64,000 bases of DNA from Atriophallophorus winterbourni (GCA_013407085.1 JACCGJ010016349.1:23197-87196); one strand, 5' to 3'. Shown: positions 1 to 10,531, numbered from the stretch's first letter. Notes: a model not told the origin generated them from the sequence alone. Made by a program: numbers and translations.

Positions 1-189
1 CAGTGTAAAGTGACTAAGCGCCAGAATGTCTCACGGTCTATCGCACCGCACCATTAATGACTAATTGGCCTAACATAATTTCCCAGTATTGATCAATGTT
101 ACCAGCCTTCATCAAAAAGCACTGTGCGTTCAGCTTCTGGCTCTCTACGTGAGAATCAAAGACTAGTGGACATCAAGTTAAGTTGCAGA

Positions 190-1395
190 GGCCTAAGAGA
201 CTCGAGTTAATTACTGAAAGCACGTTATCGCCGCACAAAAACACCGCCATATATCCCTAATTTGATAGATACTAATGGGATATACATTACTGATGATGGC
301 TTGAAAGCTGAAGCCATGGTTAAACAATATGCCTCCGTGTACTGTCTCGAAGACAGTGATCCCGCTTCTGTCGCTAAGAACAGTGAGGTGCTTTCTGATC
401 TTGATGTAGATGTACAGACGGTTAGACTCCTGTTGAAACAGTTAGACACAATCCGCGCCAGGACCAGACGGTATTCATCCGTTGGTTTTACGAGAACTAT
501 GAGACGTGTTGTGCGATCCGCTAGTCAGGTTGTTTAAAAAATCTGTAACTACAGGCCGGTCACACTGACTTCTGTGATCGGAATTTTTTTAAAGAAGTTG
601 ATCAAAAGGAAAATAAAGCACTTTTTGGGGTGTGGGCATTGATGCCCACAACATGGATTCACCGCAAATCGCTCATGCTTAAGTAATCTGCACCTGGCGC
701 GAGAAAGTTGGTATGCTTTGATAGATTCTGCTCAAGCGGTCGATGTTACTTTTATCGACTTCAGTAAGGCATTCAATCGCGTGCCCCACCGCCGATTACT
801 CGTCAAGCTGGAAGGTATTCAAGGGTGTCATCTTAAGTGGATCGAGGCATTCATCTCAGACCGCCAAACCGTGTAGAGGTGAACGGGGTTTTATCTTCAG
901 AGATGATAGCAAGCTCCGGAGTGCCGCAGGGATCTGTTCTTGGCCCATTGATATTCAAAGTTATCGTGAATGACATTTCGGACACGGTAGCCATCGATTG
1001 TATTTTATTCGCGGATGATCTGAAACTGTGGGCCTCTGTCAGTTCCTGCGATGGCCACAAGCATCTGCAACAAGCAGTTGATGACTTAGTCAGCTGGACA
1101 CATCGCTCGTCACTGCCTATAAATGAGGACTAGACAATCGTCATGCGCATATACTCCGATGACACTGCTTGGGAATACTTTCTGTGAATTAGGCTTATTA
1201 GAGCGGTGACGGTCGAAAAAGACTTAGGGATTCTGGTTATTGATTCCCTGAAGTCGAAAGCTGACACTTGTTGGAGAATAGGCAGCGTTACCAGGATGCT
1301 CTGGGCGAATCGGCGTTCATTTGCGACCATTACCCCACAAAAGTTCAAGACAATTTTCTCTGCGTATGTTTGTAGAATACAACCGGTAGCCCATA
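190..1395 (+). pseudogene. CR1/Jockey-like LINE relic, linker plus reverse transcriptase
   Basis: Degenerate ORF2 piece of a non-LTR retrotransposon. The linker ahead of the RT is readable at 220-540 (NGIYITDDGLKAEA, then YASVYC). After a stop, RT blocks appear in shifting frames: NYRPVTL near 545, FIDFSKAFNRVPH near 752-790, GVPQGSVLGPLIF near 918-956 and the catalytic FADDLKLW near 1009-1032. The C-terminal part (VTVEKDLGILV to AYV) runs to about 1390, where a different repeat joins on. Several stops and frameshifts show it is dead. The 5' part lies left of the linker and is not recognisable; the 3' end is cut off by the next repeat. Confidence 0.85.
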
Positions 1396-1399
1396 TTCT

Positions 1400-1612
1400 A
1401 GCAGAGGACAAACATACGTGTGTGTGTGAAAGCACAAGCCTGATCCAGGCAAAGTGCCGCACAGTCAGAGACTGCACGTGGGCGATATTACTGTCAGGTT
1501 GCCCAAGCCTAGACAGATATGAGAAATCGAGAATAGAGATGGTAGTGAGACTCCAGCGTGTTTCAGCATGCAGCTCACTACTAGTGGCCAATCAATTTAG
1601 CACGGTGTTAGC
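1400..1612 (-). repeat. SINE-like dispersed repeat, copy 1
   Basis: About 185 bp (1430-1612) matches 63283-63460 with only scattered changes, so this is a dispersed repeat with a copy near each end of the window. The minus orientation is inferred from a short microsatellite at the left edge, (GT)n here and (GGTAT)n in the other copy, which would be the 3' tail. It interrupts the CR1 relic on its left and abuts a hammerhead family A fragment on its right. No protein function is claimed for the open frames crossing it. Confidence 0.6.
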
Positions 1613-1655
1613 CGTCATCAGTATCATCAGGTGGAGACAGTAAGTTACAGTTCAG
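1613..1655 (-). repeat. Hammerhead family A fragment
   Basis: Read on the minus strand this gives CTTACTGTCTCCAC then CTGATGA, the upstream conserved block, stem I strand and first core segment of family A (compare 43550-43572). The rest of the ribozyme is missing because the SINE-like repeat joins right after the core. Confidence 0.55.
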
Positions 1656-1825
1656 ACAGACTTGTGGTGTGAGAAGAGGGTGCGCAATATATTAAATTAT
1701 GTACACTAGCATTTTGGAGTAAAACAGCCAAAATCTTGATATCATGAAACTCGAAAACTAAATTTATGTTTAAATTTCGCACAATAATCAACTTTTGTGT
1801 TCAAGGACACATTTCACTTCAGTTC

Positions 1826-2240
1826 AAGTTCAGTTCAGTTCAGTTTGCACAGGACAGTATGTGGCTGACAAGCCAATCGAGCGTCCAGAATTTCTTTTGG
1901 TGGGAAGCTGCGGAGAAGCGCCCACCACTGCCAAAGGGTCAATCCTTTTCCTCCGTGTGGAACCTCTGATGGTCGTAGAACTAGGAGAATGTAGTTGGAG
2001 GAGCACCGCGCTATAATCAATGCACTGCCAAAAGGTAATTTTCTTTCTTCTCTGTTTGCAATCTCTGATGATCGCGGTGCTGTAGTAGTAGGATAGTAGT
2101 AGGACAGCAACGCGCAAGTTCAGTTGCACAGGACAGTAAGTGTATGAGGAGCCAATCCAGCGTCTAAATTTCTTTCAATCAAAAGCTGCAGAGAAGCAAC
2201 CACCACTACCAAAGCGATTTTTATTGTGCGTCCGATATCC
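1826..2240. repeat. Two diverged direct copies of a roughly 280-bp unit
   Basis: The block starting GTTCAGTTTGCACAGGACAG near 1840 recurs near 2119. Both copies continue through GAGCCAATC-like, AATTTCTTT and GCTGCRGAGAAGC segments to ACCACTRCCAAAG, at about 75-80 percent identity by eye. The second copy runs into the TATCAG-linked repeat block. No coding potential is claimed. Confidence 0.6.
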
Positions 2241-2269
2241 TCGACGATCGCGACGCCTAGAAATTATCC

Positions 2270-3120
2270 GGGTTGTATCAGTATCAATATCATTATCACA
2301 GGGCGATAGTCGATCAAGTCGAAACGAGTGCACAGATTCTTTCGGAGGTGTGCTTAAAAACACCCGCTACTACCAGGATTGATTCGTAAGGGAGACACGC
2401 GTGTGTAACTGTGAATGAAAGATGGGAGATGTCTCATCACCAAAAGGTGTTAGAGATAATGCATTTTGGGTGTCCAATCGAATGAAAGGACGATGGACAG
2501 CAGTTCATTTCCACAAATACGAAAAAACTGAGAAAGAAACGTTTTTTGTGTTTCAAAATGATTTTCCAAATGTTTTTGTAATTTTTGACAATAAATATGT
2601 TTGGATTTACTCTTCAGTATCAGTATCAGTATCAGTATCTTAGGGCGATAGACCACCAAGTCGAAACGAGTGCCTAGATTCTTGCGAAAGTGTGTTTGAA
2701 AATACCCGCCACTACCAGGATTGATTCCTAAGTAACACAGGCGTGTGTAACTGTTATTGGACGATGGGAGAGGTCTCATCACCGAAATGTGAGAGAGTTA
2801 ATGCATGTTGGGTGTCCCATCGAATGAAAAGACGTCGAAACGAGTGCCTAGATTCTTGCGAAAGTGTGTTTGAAAATACCCGCCACTACCAGGATTGATT
2901 CCTAAGTAACACAGGCGTGTGTAACTGTTATTGGACGATGGGAGAGGTCTCATCACCGAAATGTGAGAGAGTTAATGCATGTTGGGTGTCCCATCGAATG
3001 AAAAGACGATGGACAGCAGTTTATTTCAACAAATACAAAAAAGGAAAAATGCTTTTTGTGTTTCAAAATGATTTTCCGAATATTGTTGTGGTTTTTGACA
3101 ATAAATATGGAGGGATTTAG
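2270..3120. repeat. Repeat block with three copies of a unit, linked by TATCAG microsatellite
   Basis: A unit of about 290 bp starts at GTCGAAACGAGTGC (2317, 2660, 2834) and ends near CAATAAATATG plus GGATTTA. The first and third copies are complete; the second is cut at 174 bp. The first and second are preceded by TATCAG-type hexamers (2276-2300 and 2614-2642) and GGGCGATAG. It could be a 3' UTR satellite of a LINE or a SINE; the sequence does not say which. Confidence 0.65.
2660..3007. repeat. Perfect 174-bp tandem duplication
   Basis: Bases 2660-2833 and 2834-3007 read identically as far as I can check by eye, inside a block where other copies differ at many positions. Either a very recent duplication or an assembly artefact. 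Confidence 0.8.
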
Positions 3121-3122
3121 TC

Positions 3123-3640
3123 TTAAGGGTAATGCTCTGGAAAGAGCACCTGCCACCCTTCGTCCAGCCCATGTTTGAACGCATTTACTGTAATTGCCAA
3201 GATTAGTTCTGCGGGAAGTGAGTTCCACGCGTTCACTATACGGATGCTAAAGAAGTGCGTTCTGGATTCGAGCCTGGTGTGCTGTTTACTCAGATTAAGA
3301 CTGTGCCCTCGTGTACCAACCAAAGGAGAGAACCGAAAGAAGTCATCGAATTCGAGACAACTTAATCCTTTAACCTTGAAGGTCTCTATAAGATCCCCCC
3401 TAAGTTGCCTCCTCCTAAGTGAGAAAAGTCCTAGTGTTAATAGACAATTTTCATAATTGGTGTATGCTAACCCCTCGATCATGAGAGTGGCCCACTTCTG
3501 TACCTTTTCTAGCTGCACGATATCTTACTGGTAATACGGCTTCCAAGCTTGGATGCAGTATTCTAAATGTGGCCTTACTATAGCCTTGTAGAGGGGAAAT
3601 AACACCTCAGCTTTTCTAGAAGTGAGGGCTTAACTTAGTC
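3123..3640 (-). pseudogene. CR1/Jockey-like LINE 3' end, copy 1
   Basis: On the minus strand this encodes the C-terminal domain that follows the RT in CR1/Jockey LINEs: LEKVQKWATLMIEGL, then GLFSLRRRQLRGDLIETFK, RTHFFSIRIVNAWNSLP and FKHGLD before the stop near 3123. Upstream (3530-3600) [16 protein letters not shown] is readable across a frame change. The RT itself is absent, so this is a 5'-truncated insertion, the usual product of LINE integration. Confidence 0.85.
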
Positions 3641-3885
3641 GGGTAATACACCGGAAAGATCACCTGCCACCGTTAATTCAGCCCATTTTTAGACGCAATT
3701 TCTGAGGTTGTCGAGATTAGTTCTGCGGGAAGTGTGTTCCATGCGTTCACTAAACAGATGCTAAAGAAGTGCGTTCTGGATTCGAGCATGATGTACTGTT
3801 TACTTAGCTTAAGTCTGTGCCCTCGTCAACAAACCAATTCGGAAAACCGAAAGAATTCATCGAATTTGAGACACCTTAAATGTAT
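3641..3885 (-). pseudogene. CR1/Jockey-like LINE 3' end, copy 2
   Basis: About 240 bp repeats the 3' part of the copy at 3123-3365 (same GATTAGTTCTGCGGGAAGTG block at 3716, same ends) with more substitutions. A second, shorter 5'-truncated insertion of the same family in the same orientation. Confidence 0.75.
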
Positions 3886-4765
3886 CTGTGCACCTTCTTA
3901 ACGAGAACTTGAATTGGATAAAGATTAAGCGATTGCTAATGCTACAATCTCTATGTTAACTCATGGCACCAGTCTTAGACGAACATCAAGCTCATCCAAA
4001 TTACTGCATGAGGTTGAGCCGGATTCATTAGATTGGGATGAGATGAGTTATTGGAATTTAAGTAGACAATTTATGTTCCTAGTTGAATTAAGTGTGAGAG
4101 ACCTCGATTTTCGGGTTGAATTTCCCGACACGAAGTCGGATGAGATGAAGAGCAAGTCTGGTTCACCTGACAGCAAACCAGCAAAAAACAGAGCAAGCCT
4201 GGCTCACATGGCACTGAATCAGTCGAAATCGGTGCAACAGATGGTCAGCATGACAATCCATATGATTGGCGTAGGCCGATCAATTGGGTACCTGATAAGA
4301 CATTTGTGTTTCGAACCCCTTCAATTGTAAAAACATTTTGCGGATTAGACTCGTTTAGATGTCGTTGTTTTAATGATAAATACACGATGTAGGGATTCCA
4401 TAGATGTGTTTCTTGAAGCATACAGTGGCAGAGCCGGAGAAGGTGGTGCGACTTGTTTGGGTAACTTTTTTCTTTCTATCACATGTATCCAGTGATGGTG
4501 ATGCGACGTGTCTTGTGTGAGTCGCCCATGAATAAAGTCACTTGACTTCAGCTATTGATCTTTTTGTTTGCATTATGGTGTGCAGATTGCGGACACACTA
4601 GCTAAGTTGATTAGTCATTAGTTGATTAGCGTCAGTTCACACCGTTATGTCAGTAATGGTAACAGCAATGGGCCAGTAAGTGAAAATGTAAGCGTAAGTG
4701 AGAATCTACATTAAAACGCTGGATACAACTAGAGGGTCGACTAAGTCGATGTGCACCGTTGACAC
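3886..4765 (+). other. Unassigned stretch with one 125-codon open frame
   Basis: An ATG-less frame at 3953-4330 is polar and Ser/Lys-rich in its middle (SDEMKSKSGSPDSKPAKN). I recognise no domain, and another frame over the same bases is also locally open, so it may be a decayed transposon gag or env. An AATAAA lies at 4531-4536. Nothing else recognised. Confidence 0.2.
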
Positions 4766-5215
4766 TCAGTGCGAGATTCGGACCGAAATGGAATATCTTT
4801 TTACATGGTCTGCCAAACTATCATAGAACAATTTGCTGAAGGCTGGAAAACCTTGGTGGAATACACCATGAATTTGGTTAAATATCTGCCGAATGAGTAA
4901 ATGAGGAATAACCTGACGTGGTTTAATAGTCATCATCAAAATAAAGTAAGACGAAACGTAGCTCGACAAAAATTGGTCCATGAGTATCTGGAAGTTCTGT
5001 GAGGCATTGCTTATACCAAATTGCATTCTAATAAATTCGAGCAGAAAAATTGGAGTGGTGATATTAGTTTGAGTCATATTTTCGCCGGGTTCATGGATAT
5101 GCGCTCAATAAATCCAACTTCGAACACAGACATTTTCAATAAAGCGACGTTATAAAGTAATGCATGTGTGGAATAAGGCATCGGTATTGGATTGTGACAC
5201 GATAATAAGGACGGT
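4766..5215 (-). pseudogene. Ty3/gypsy-like retrotransposon reverse transcriptase relic
   Basis: Minus-strand conceptual translation follows the Ty3/gypsy RT pattern: CSKLDLLSAYP near 5110-5140 (motif A, normally F-S-K-x-D-L-x-x-A-Y), then TNITTPIFLLEFIRMQFG, NASQNFQILMDQFL and a damaged YxDD region (SSYFILMM). It lacks RNase H and integrase, which would lie below 4766; that side is unrelated sequence. Stops and frameshifts throughout. Confidence 0.75.
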
Positions 5216-5765
5216 AATTATCACACGGACCATATAAAGCGGTGTGGCTCAAGGTAATTTGGGTGGACGAATTCTCCGTTAGCAGCTTCGAGATGTTTAA
5301 AAATAAATGAATAGATAGATAAACAATTTCATTTTTGGATATTTAGGGCATGCTTATCATCAATAATAAATCCAAAAATGTCTGTAAAATGAAATTGTTG
5401 TATATTCAATCGCGAATGCCTTTTCAAGGTCACTTCTGCAGCGGAATTTTACATTCAATAAAAATGAAAATAAACAATATTTACATATTGATTCCAGGTA
5501 ATCAGTAAGTGATATGTTATTATATAAGAAGCAATACTGACAATGCGAGAAAGAAAAATCAATGAATATTCCAGAAAGCACTGAAATTTAACGGATAATT
5601 TTCACCGAATTTGCGTGATGTTCCGATACTTTTTGTTTGATACTACAACATGTTGGATACTTTTTGTGATGTGCTAGCGTGCGTGGTCTACTGAAAACCG
5701 AATGCCCACGAGTTAAAATATGGTGTGTTATGTAATGCTTATGATGAGCATCGTGTGCTGAGTGT
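5216..5765. other. AT-rich gap inside the gypsy relic
   Basis: No coding or structural feature recognised between the RT and protease remnants; probably decayed pol linker sequence or a later insertion. Confidence 0.4.
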
Positions 5766-6160
5766 TTAAAGATATCCTAAAATTCCTTTACCAGTCTGTG
5801 CAGTATCGAAAGTCAGGACTAAGATAGTTTGTATGCGTGTGTTACACATGTGACTGAGGTTATCAATCTTTGTAACATTGAGAACGACGTTCAGAGTACT
5901 CATGTTCACTGAAGGAATAAAGTTCGAGAAGGGTAGGGGTTTTGACGTCAACAACAATGAAAATCGATCGGAAGTTACGTCCCAAATCGATGTCGATGTA
6001 GAGTGATCGTTGGCCATATGTGGTGATGTGAGTAGCATTGGCCGCTTGTTAAGTCAATGAGAAAATGGTTGCTGCGTTCTGAAATTGCTAGTGGGATGAA
6101 TCACAGTTTGTTTCCTGTATCAATCAGAAAACACAATTATATCGAACCACCTGGGTCGTA
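5766..6160 (-). pseudogene. Ty3/gypsy-like aspartic protease relic
   Basis: On the minus strand LIDTG (about 6125) is the aspartic protease active-site D-T-G, followed after a stop by FIPLA. Then come HITTYGQRSLYIDIDLGR and FRSIFIVVDVKTP, matching the flap and second half of gypsy proteases (T-Y-G-x-x-x-L-x-L-D-L-G then F-x-W-x-F-x-V-A-D-V). It sits 5' of the RT relic in the correct gypsy order, so both are parts of one dead element. Confidence 0.65.
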
Positions 6161-6924
6161 GAATAGGCTTTCGACAGATCTACCGCCTATAAAGCCTGGC
6201 TTCGCGCTTTCAATGATGGTCAGGTTGTGTTTTGATGCTGCATGGAGACGTGAACTGAATGGCTTTTGCACCGAAACGACGATGAGAGTAGGAAACGCTT
6301 GGTGTTAGTGTTCCACTGTTTGATCTGGTGTTCACATGTTCCTTCTGCAACGAAAACAATTTGATTTCTGGTTAGGTGATGGATTTGACTTCCTGGAATT
6401 TCATATCAGCATGATCCTTTTAAATGTTGCATTGGAACTAGTATGATTAAAAATGTGTCCGCCTACTTATCAGATTGAGGTGTTACGAGAAATGTCATGG
6501 ACTTTATCTGCATCATGGACAACCTTTTATTCGTAACTGTCAGCTCTCATGATAACCAGATCTTTGCGCAATTTAGTCGGCAAATTACGCGATTAGATCT
6601 GCCATAGCACTCGTTCATGGACTTTATATTTCCACGGTAACTGTATCGAATGCAGAAGTGTTGAGAAGGTTTAGGATAACCTGAACACGTGCCGGATTAT
6701 AGTTTTCATATGTCTTGCTCACCAAATCGATTCCAGGTTAGCGTAAGGATTTATTGCATGTCTATCATAAATTAAAAATCAACTTTAGTAGCAACGAAGG
6801 TTGAAATCATTCCGACAACAAGCTTTTGGCGTGTGCGATGTGTTCAAACACGTCATGACTCAAATAGAGATACAATTTATGGAAAACCAGAGATGTTAAT
6901 CAGTCGTGTCAAAGGTGACAAGGT
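6161..6924. other. Unassigned stretch between gypsy relic and RTE 3' end
   Basis: If the gypsy element continued, gag would lie here on the minus strand, but no zinc knuckle or other gag motif is visible. Nothing else recognised. Confidence 0.35.
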
Positions 6925-7171
6925 TAATGTTGTTGTTGTTGGCCTCCTTCAGTCGATGTCGACCATGGATGTCCATCACAATCGCATGAATGTTCATGTT
7001 CTACAGCTTTTTGATGACTAAACAGTCCGATTCAAGAGGAACAATCTCTCACACAGCGCTGGCAACGACAGTCCGAACTCTGTTGTAATGCATCAGTTGC
7101 ACGCCGGCGGCGTGCTTTTAGTTCAGCATCCGAAAGCTGTATCTGCTCCTTTCCAGCTTGCATACGACGCT

Positions 7172-7651
7172 TTACACAATGTCCTCAATGTGACCGGCAA
7201 AAGCGAGTTCTTTCGAACTCGCCGGGTCAATGCCGATAGCTTTCATATAGCTTTTACAAACGTCTTTGTACCGCAAGTGCGGTCTCCCCAATGGTCGACT
7301 TCCTAATTGCAACTCACCATAGGGTAGATGTTCCGGAATACAACCATGTTCCATTCTGTTGACATGACCAAGCCACCGCAGGCGGCACTGACTTAATAGG
7401 GTGAACACGCTCTATAGACCAGCTTTATAAAGCACTTCAGAGTTAATCACTCTGTCCATCCACGATATGTTCAAGATACGACGGATGCTTCGTAGATGGA
7501 AAGCATTTAGCTTCCGTTCGTGTCTTGCGTGGGTGGTCCAGGTTTTACTGCCGTACAGTAAAGCATTTAGTACGCACGTGCTGTACACCATCATCTTCGT
7601 CTTTACAGTGAGCTTGCGGTTACCCCAAACACGAGAGTTTAATCGGGACAA
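7172..7651 (-). pseudogene. RTE C-terminal domain (two frames)
   Basis: The minus-strand pieces 7651-7412 and 7408-7172 together give the RTE C-terminus: RLNSRVWGNRKLTVKTKMM, VLNALLYGSKTWTTHARHE, FHLRSIRRILNISWMDRV, then after a stop LSQCRLRWLGHVNRME and RPHLRYKDVCKSYMKAIGID. The YGSxTW and RRLRWxGHxxRM blocks are typical of RTE elements in animals. A stop between 7408 and 7412 and a frame change toward the RT show that it is inactive. Confidence 0.85.
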
Positions 7652-7795
7652 AATGACAGCTGCTCTGCTAATCCGATTATCAATCTCCGTGTCTAGCGAG
7701 AGGTTATCCGCAATGGTTGAACCAAGATAAGTGATATGATGTACTGGTTCAAGCTGACAGTTTTTAACGGTGATGATTGGAGGCGATACAGTCCT

Positions 7796-8986
7796 TTATT
7801 CAAGGTCTTTGGTCTTGCTCATGCTGATTGTTAGCCCATATACTTTCCATGCCGACGATAAACAGTCCATTAGCGACTGTAGGTTCTCTTCGGGGTGAGC
7901 AATAAAGGCTGCATCGTCGACAAACAACAGTTCACGGATTAGCACATCCCGTACTTCGGTTTGTGCTCTCAACCGGTTTAGGTTGAAAAACTTGCCATCA
8001 CTTTGCGTGCGTAGATAAATACCTTCTGTTCTCGCCCTGAAAGCGTGCTTCAGGAGCAGAGCAAAGAAAATGCCGAACAGCATGGGAGCAAGAACACACC
8101 CTTGTTTGACGCCTCGGCGATTTTCAAAGGTTTCTGAGCTGACACCGTTAAAATGGACTGAGCCCTTCATGCCTGAGTGGAACAAAATAACGAGCTTTAG
8201 CAGTCTTGGGGGGCAGCCTATCAAGTCAAGCATTTTCAAATGACCCTCTCTGCTTACGTAGTCGAATGCCTTCGTTAAATCAATAAAAACAGCATATAAT
8301 GGCATACGCTGTTCTCGACACTTTTCTTGAAGTTGTCTCAGGGAGGAGATCATGTCAACGGTTGATCTTCCCTTGCGAAAGCCACATTGAGATTCGGAGT
8401 AAATTTTATCAGCTAAAACTTGTAGCCGGATCTGTAAGACTTTAGCAAACAATTTGCCTACAACATTCAGAAGGGAGATTCCTCTGTAATTGTTGCAGTC
8501 GCCTCTGTCACCCTTATTCTTAAATAACATGATGATCTTTGTGTCTCGCATCTCTTGTCGGAAACACCCCTCTAGCCAGCACTGAAGAAGCAAATGGTGA
8601 AATAGTTGTAATAATGCTTCTCTCCAGCATTTTATGAGCTCAGGTGGAATTCCGTCATCACCATGGGACTTCCCATAAGCTAAGCGGCCGATTGTCCTAT
8701 TGAGCTCATCAAGGGTAGGGGGAGTATCTAGATATTCAATGGTCTGCAACCGCTCGACATTTTCAAGTGGATGCGGTAGAACCGTACTTTCCGTGGAGTA
8801 GAGAGAGGAGAAGTGCTCCACCCATCTTTTCATCTGTTGAGTTTTTTCGAAAATCGGGTTACCAGATACAGACTTATTGAAAGCCGTTTTAAGTTTGTTT
8901 GGGCCAATGGCACTCTTGATCCCATCATGACTTGACTTACTTGACTTACTCCTGTGAGATTCTGTTGGAGCATAGGGCTGCAACAA
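7796..8986 (-). CDS. RTE reverse transcriptase, long open frame in a dead element
   Basis: A 396-codon open frame holds nearly the whole RT: KNKGDRGDCNNYRGISLL (fingers), SQCGFRKGRSTVDMI, VFIDLTKAFDYVSREGH (motif A with catalytic Asp), RRGVKQGCVLAPMLF (motif B) and ELLFVDDAAFIAHPEE (motif C, F-V-D-D). The enzyme would copy the element's own RNA at a nicked target. The first codons, above about 8928, come from the inserted SINE-like repeat and are not native; the native frame joins at DGIKSAIGPNKLKTAF. The C-terminal domain is in another frame, so no complete ORF2 is made. Confidence 0.85.
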   Translation of the reverse strand: MLQPYAPTESHRSKSSKSSHDGIKSAIGPNKLKTAFNKSVSGNPIFEKTQQMKRWVEHFSSLYSTESTVLPHPLENVERLQTIEYLDTPPTLDELNRTIGRLAYGKSHGDDGIPPELIKCWREALLQLFHHLLLQCWLEGCFRQEMRDTKIIMLFKNKGDRGDCNNYRGISLLNVVGKLFAKVLQIRLQVLADKIYSESQCGFRKGRSTVDMISSLRQLQEKCREQRMPLYAVFIDLTKAFDYVSREGHLKMLDLIGCPPRLLKLVILFHSGMKGSVHFNGVSSETFENRRGVKQGCVLAPMLFGIFFALLLKHAFRARTEGIYLRTQSDGKFFNLNRLRAQTEVRDVLIRELLFVDDAAFIAHPEENLQSLMDCLSSAWKVYGLTISMSKTKDLE

Positions 8987-9247
8987 CGCGGAACTATGGG
9001 CTGCACCTCAGCTGAGTCCATGTCATTCCGGCATCCTTCGCTTCACTCAGTTGGCTTCCCGAAGGCTTTCACCAGCACGCGTCATGAGCCCCACTGAAGA
9101 GGAGTCCTCCCGTCCAGGCAGCTTTTGTGCAGTTTTTGTTGTTGCAGTTTCTGTAGCAGCGTTGTCTTCTACGGGGTGGGGTTGCTAGCCCCACGCCCAA
9201 CCCTCCTCCTTTTTCACCCGGGCTTGAGACCGGCAGTTGGTGGAGTT
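8929..9247 (-). mobile_element. SINE-like insertion inside the RTE, 14-bp target-site duplication
   Basis: The direct repeat CTTGATCCCATCAT flanks this 319-bp segment exactly (8915-8928 and 9248-9261). The duplicated bases are RTE coding sequence (the Y-D-G-I-K codons), so the empty site is the uninterrupted RTE. On the minus strand the insert starts AACTCCACCAACTGCCGGTC, contains the hairpin TGGGGCTAGCAACCCCA and ends in a short tandem tail built from AAGTC/AAGT units. Its GC content is clearly above the surroundings. It may be a non-autonomous partner mobilised by the RTE machinery. Confidence 0.8.
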
Positions 9248-9399
9248 CTTGATCCCATCATACATACAGTGAAAATTCCCGGTATCCACAGCTTTTGGGA
9301 TATTGAGGCTAATTTCAGTTTAATAGTCGTTTGCACATCGCCTTGCAGTCTTTTGGACCTTATTTATAGCTGATCTTAGAAGTCGTAAGTTTTCATCAG

Positions 9400-10369
9400 T
9401 TAGCATACCATTAAACCTTAAGAATGCTGAGCATTTCTCATCCAACACAGTAGTCATCTCAGAATCTTTTGCTTTTAACCAGTCGCTCGTTCGAGCTTCC
9501 TTCGGACCGAAAGTGGAAAGTGCGACTCGACATATGCAGCTTTTATTGATTCCCAGTTTTGTGTAGCAGATTCGAGTGGGTTCGTCTTGTTGAACTCGGC
9601 TGTGAAGGTTTTGCGAATCGCGCAGTTAGATTAGGTTCGCACATGCAAGTGACGTTTATCCTAGGCTTAGCAGACAATTTGGTGCGGTGTAATCTCGTGT
9701 GGGGAAGCTTCAGTTTTGCACAGACCGGTGAATGATCAGTGTCTGCGCTTCGATAAAATCTGGTGAGGATCACGCTTTCTAAATTAATGCGCCTAACAAG
9801 AATAAGATAAAGCTGATGCTAATGCTTAGAGCGAGTATGTTTCCAAGAGACTTTATGCTGTGGTTTTGTTTGAGAGAAAGTGTTACTGATAAAAAGACTG
9901 AACTGTGTGCACAATTTAATAAGGCGTTGTCCATTTTCATTGGTTTTACCTACACCGAACCTCCCGAGACAGTTTTGCCAAGACTCATAATCTGCACCAA
10001 CTCTGTCATTAAATCTCCCAATACCACTACACAGTTTTTATGTGGCACGTTTTTGAAGACAGTTGCGAGGTTACGATAAAAAGCGTCTTTTTTCAGCAGG
10101 CGTCGCAAAGAGCGTCGGTGCATAAACGTTGACCAACGTAATGGTACCTGTAATGCACCTCAGATTAAAAGTCCAAATCCGTTCGCTTCCGCTGCTGCTC
10201 GGTTCTGTTGCTTTTAAAAAGTCGTTTCGCACGACAAACCTAACTTCACGCAGTCGAGGCTCATCGGAACCTCTTCCCTTCCATAAAAATGTGTAATCTC
10301 TTCTGTTAGTTTAACAGTGTCTGGTAATCGCGTCTCTTGCAGAGCAGCCATACAGTGAGCCAGAAACCG
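9400..10369 (-). pseudogene. RTE apurinic-type endonuclease domain
   Basis: The minus-strand frames give AALQETRLPDTVKL (catalytic Glu motif Q-E-T), EITHFYGREE, VNVYAPT near 10120, KTNENGQRLIKLCTQF, FSQTKPQHKVSW near 9850 and DTDHSPVCAKLKLP near 9720 (the catalytic S-D-H-like motif, here T-D-H). At least three frame changes. The protein would nick target DNA to prime reverse transcription. The start is missing: just upstream of AALQETRLP the sequence changes to a hammerhead repeat. Confidence 0.8.
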
Positions 10370-10530
10370 GTAGTGGTGTGTAAGGGATGGGGATGTGAGC
10401 ACCACAATGCATTGGTCTTTCATATGCGCCTCGAGCGCTTGGCCAGGAATCACTTCGTGATTCTGTATTTGAACATCGTGGTTCTTTGTAAGAACCCTAT
10501 ATAACAGTGGCATACAAATTTAACTTCGTT
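10368..10530 (+). repeat. Hammerhead family A copy, 5' half of ribozyme missing
   Basis: Begins GCCAGAAACCGGTAGTGGTG, the 3' half of the family A ribozyme, and continues through GTGTAAGGGATGGGGATGTG, CGAGCGCTTGGCCAGGAATC and the imperfect hairpin GGTTCTTTGTAAGAACC to TATATAACAGTGGCAT. It matches 43582-43740 closely. CTGATGA is absent, replaced by RTE endonuclease sequence. Confidence 0.75.
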
Positions 10531-10531
10531 T

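Larger units (their letters stand above)
6925..10369 (-). mobile_element. RTE-clade LINE, nearly full length, nested insertion inside
   Basis: Minus-strand non-LTR element with domain order endonuclease (10369 to about 9400), RT (8986-7796), C-terminal domain (7651-7172) and 3' UTR ending near 6925 in a short GTT/CAA-rich tail after CATGGTCGACATCGACTGAAG. It is interrupted by a 319-bp SINE-like insertion (8929-9247) and truncated at its 5' end near 10369, where a hammerhead repeat begins. The same family recurs as 3' fragments at 19.6, 25.3, 25.5, 31.5, 34.8, 38.9, 41.4, 46.8 and 57.6 kb, making it the most abundant LINE here. Confidence 0.85.

Noticed and set aside
2614..2642. Short regular repeats that might suggest a CRISPR array
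   Set aside because: TATCAG microsatellite units with no spacers, in a eukaryotic genome.
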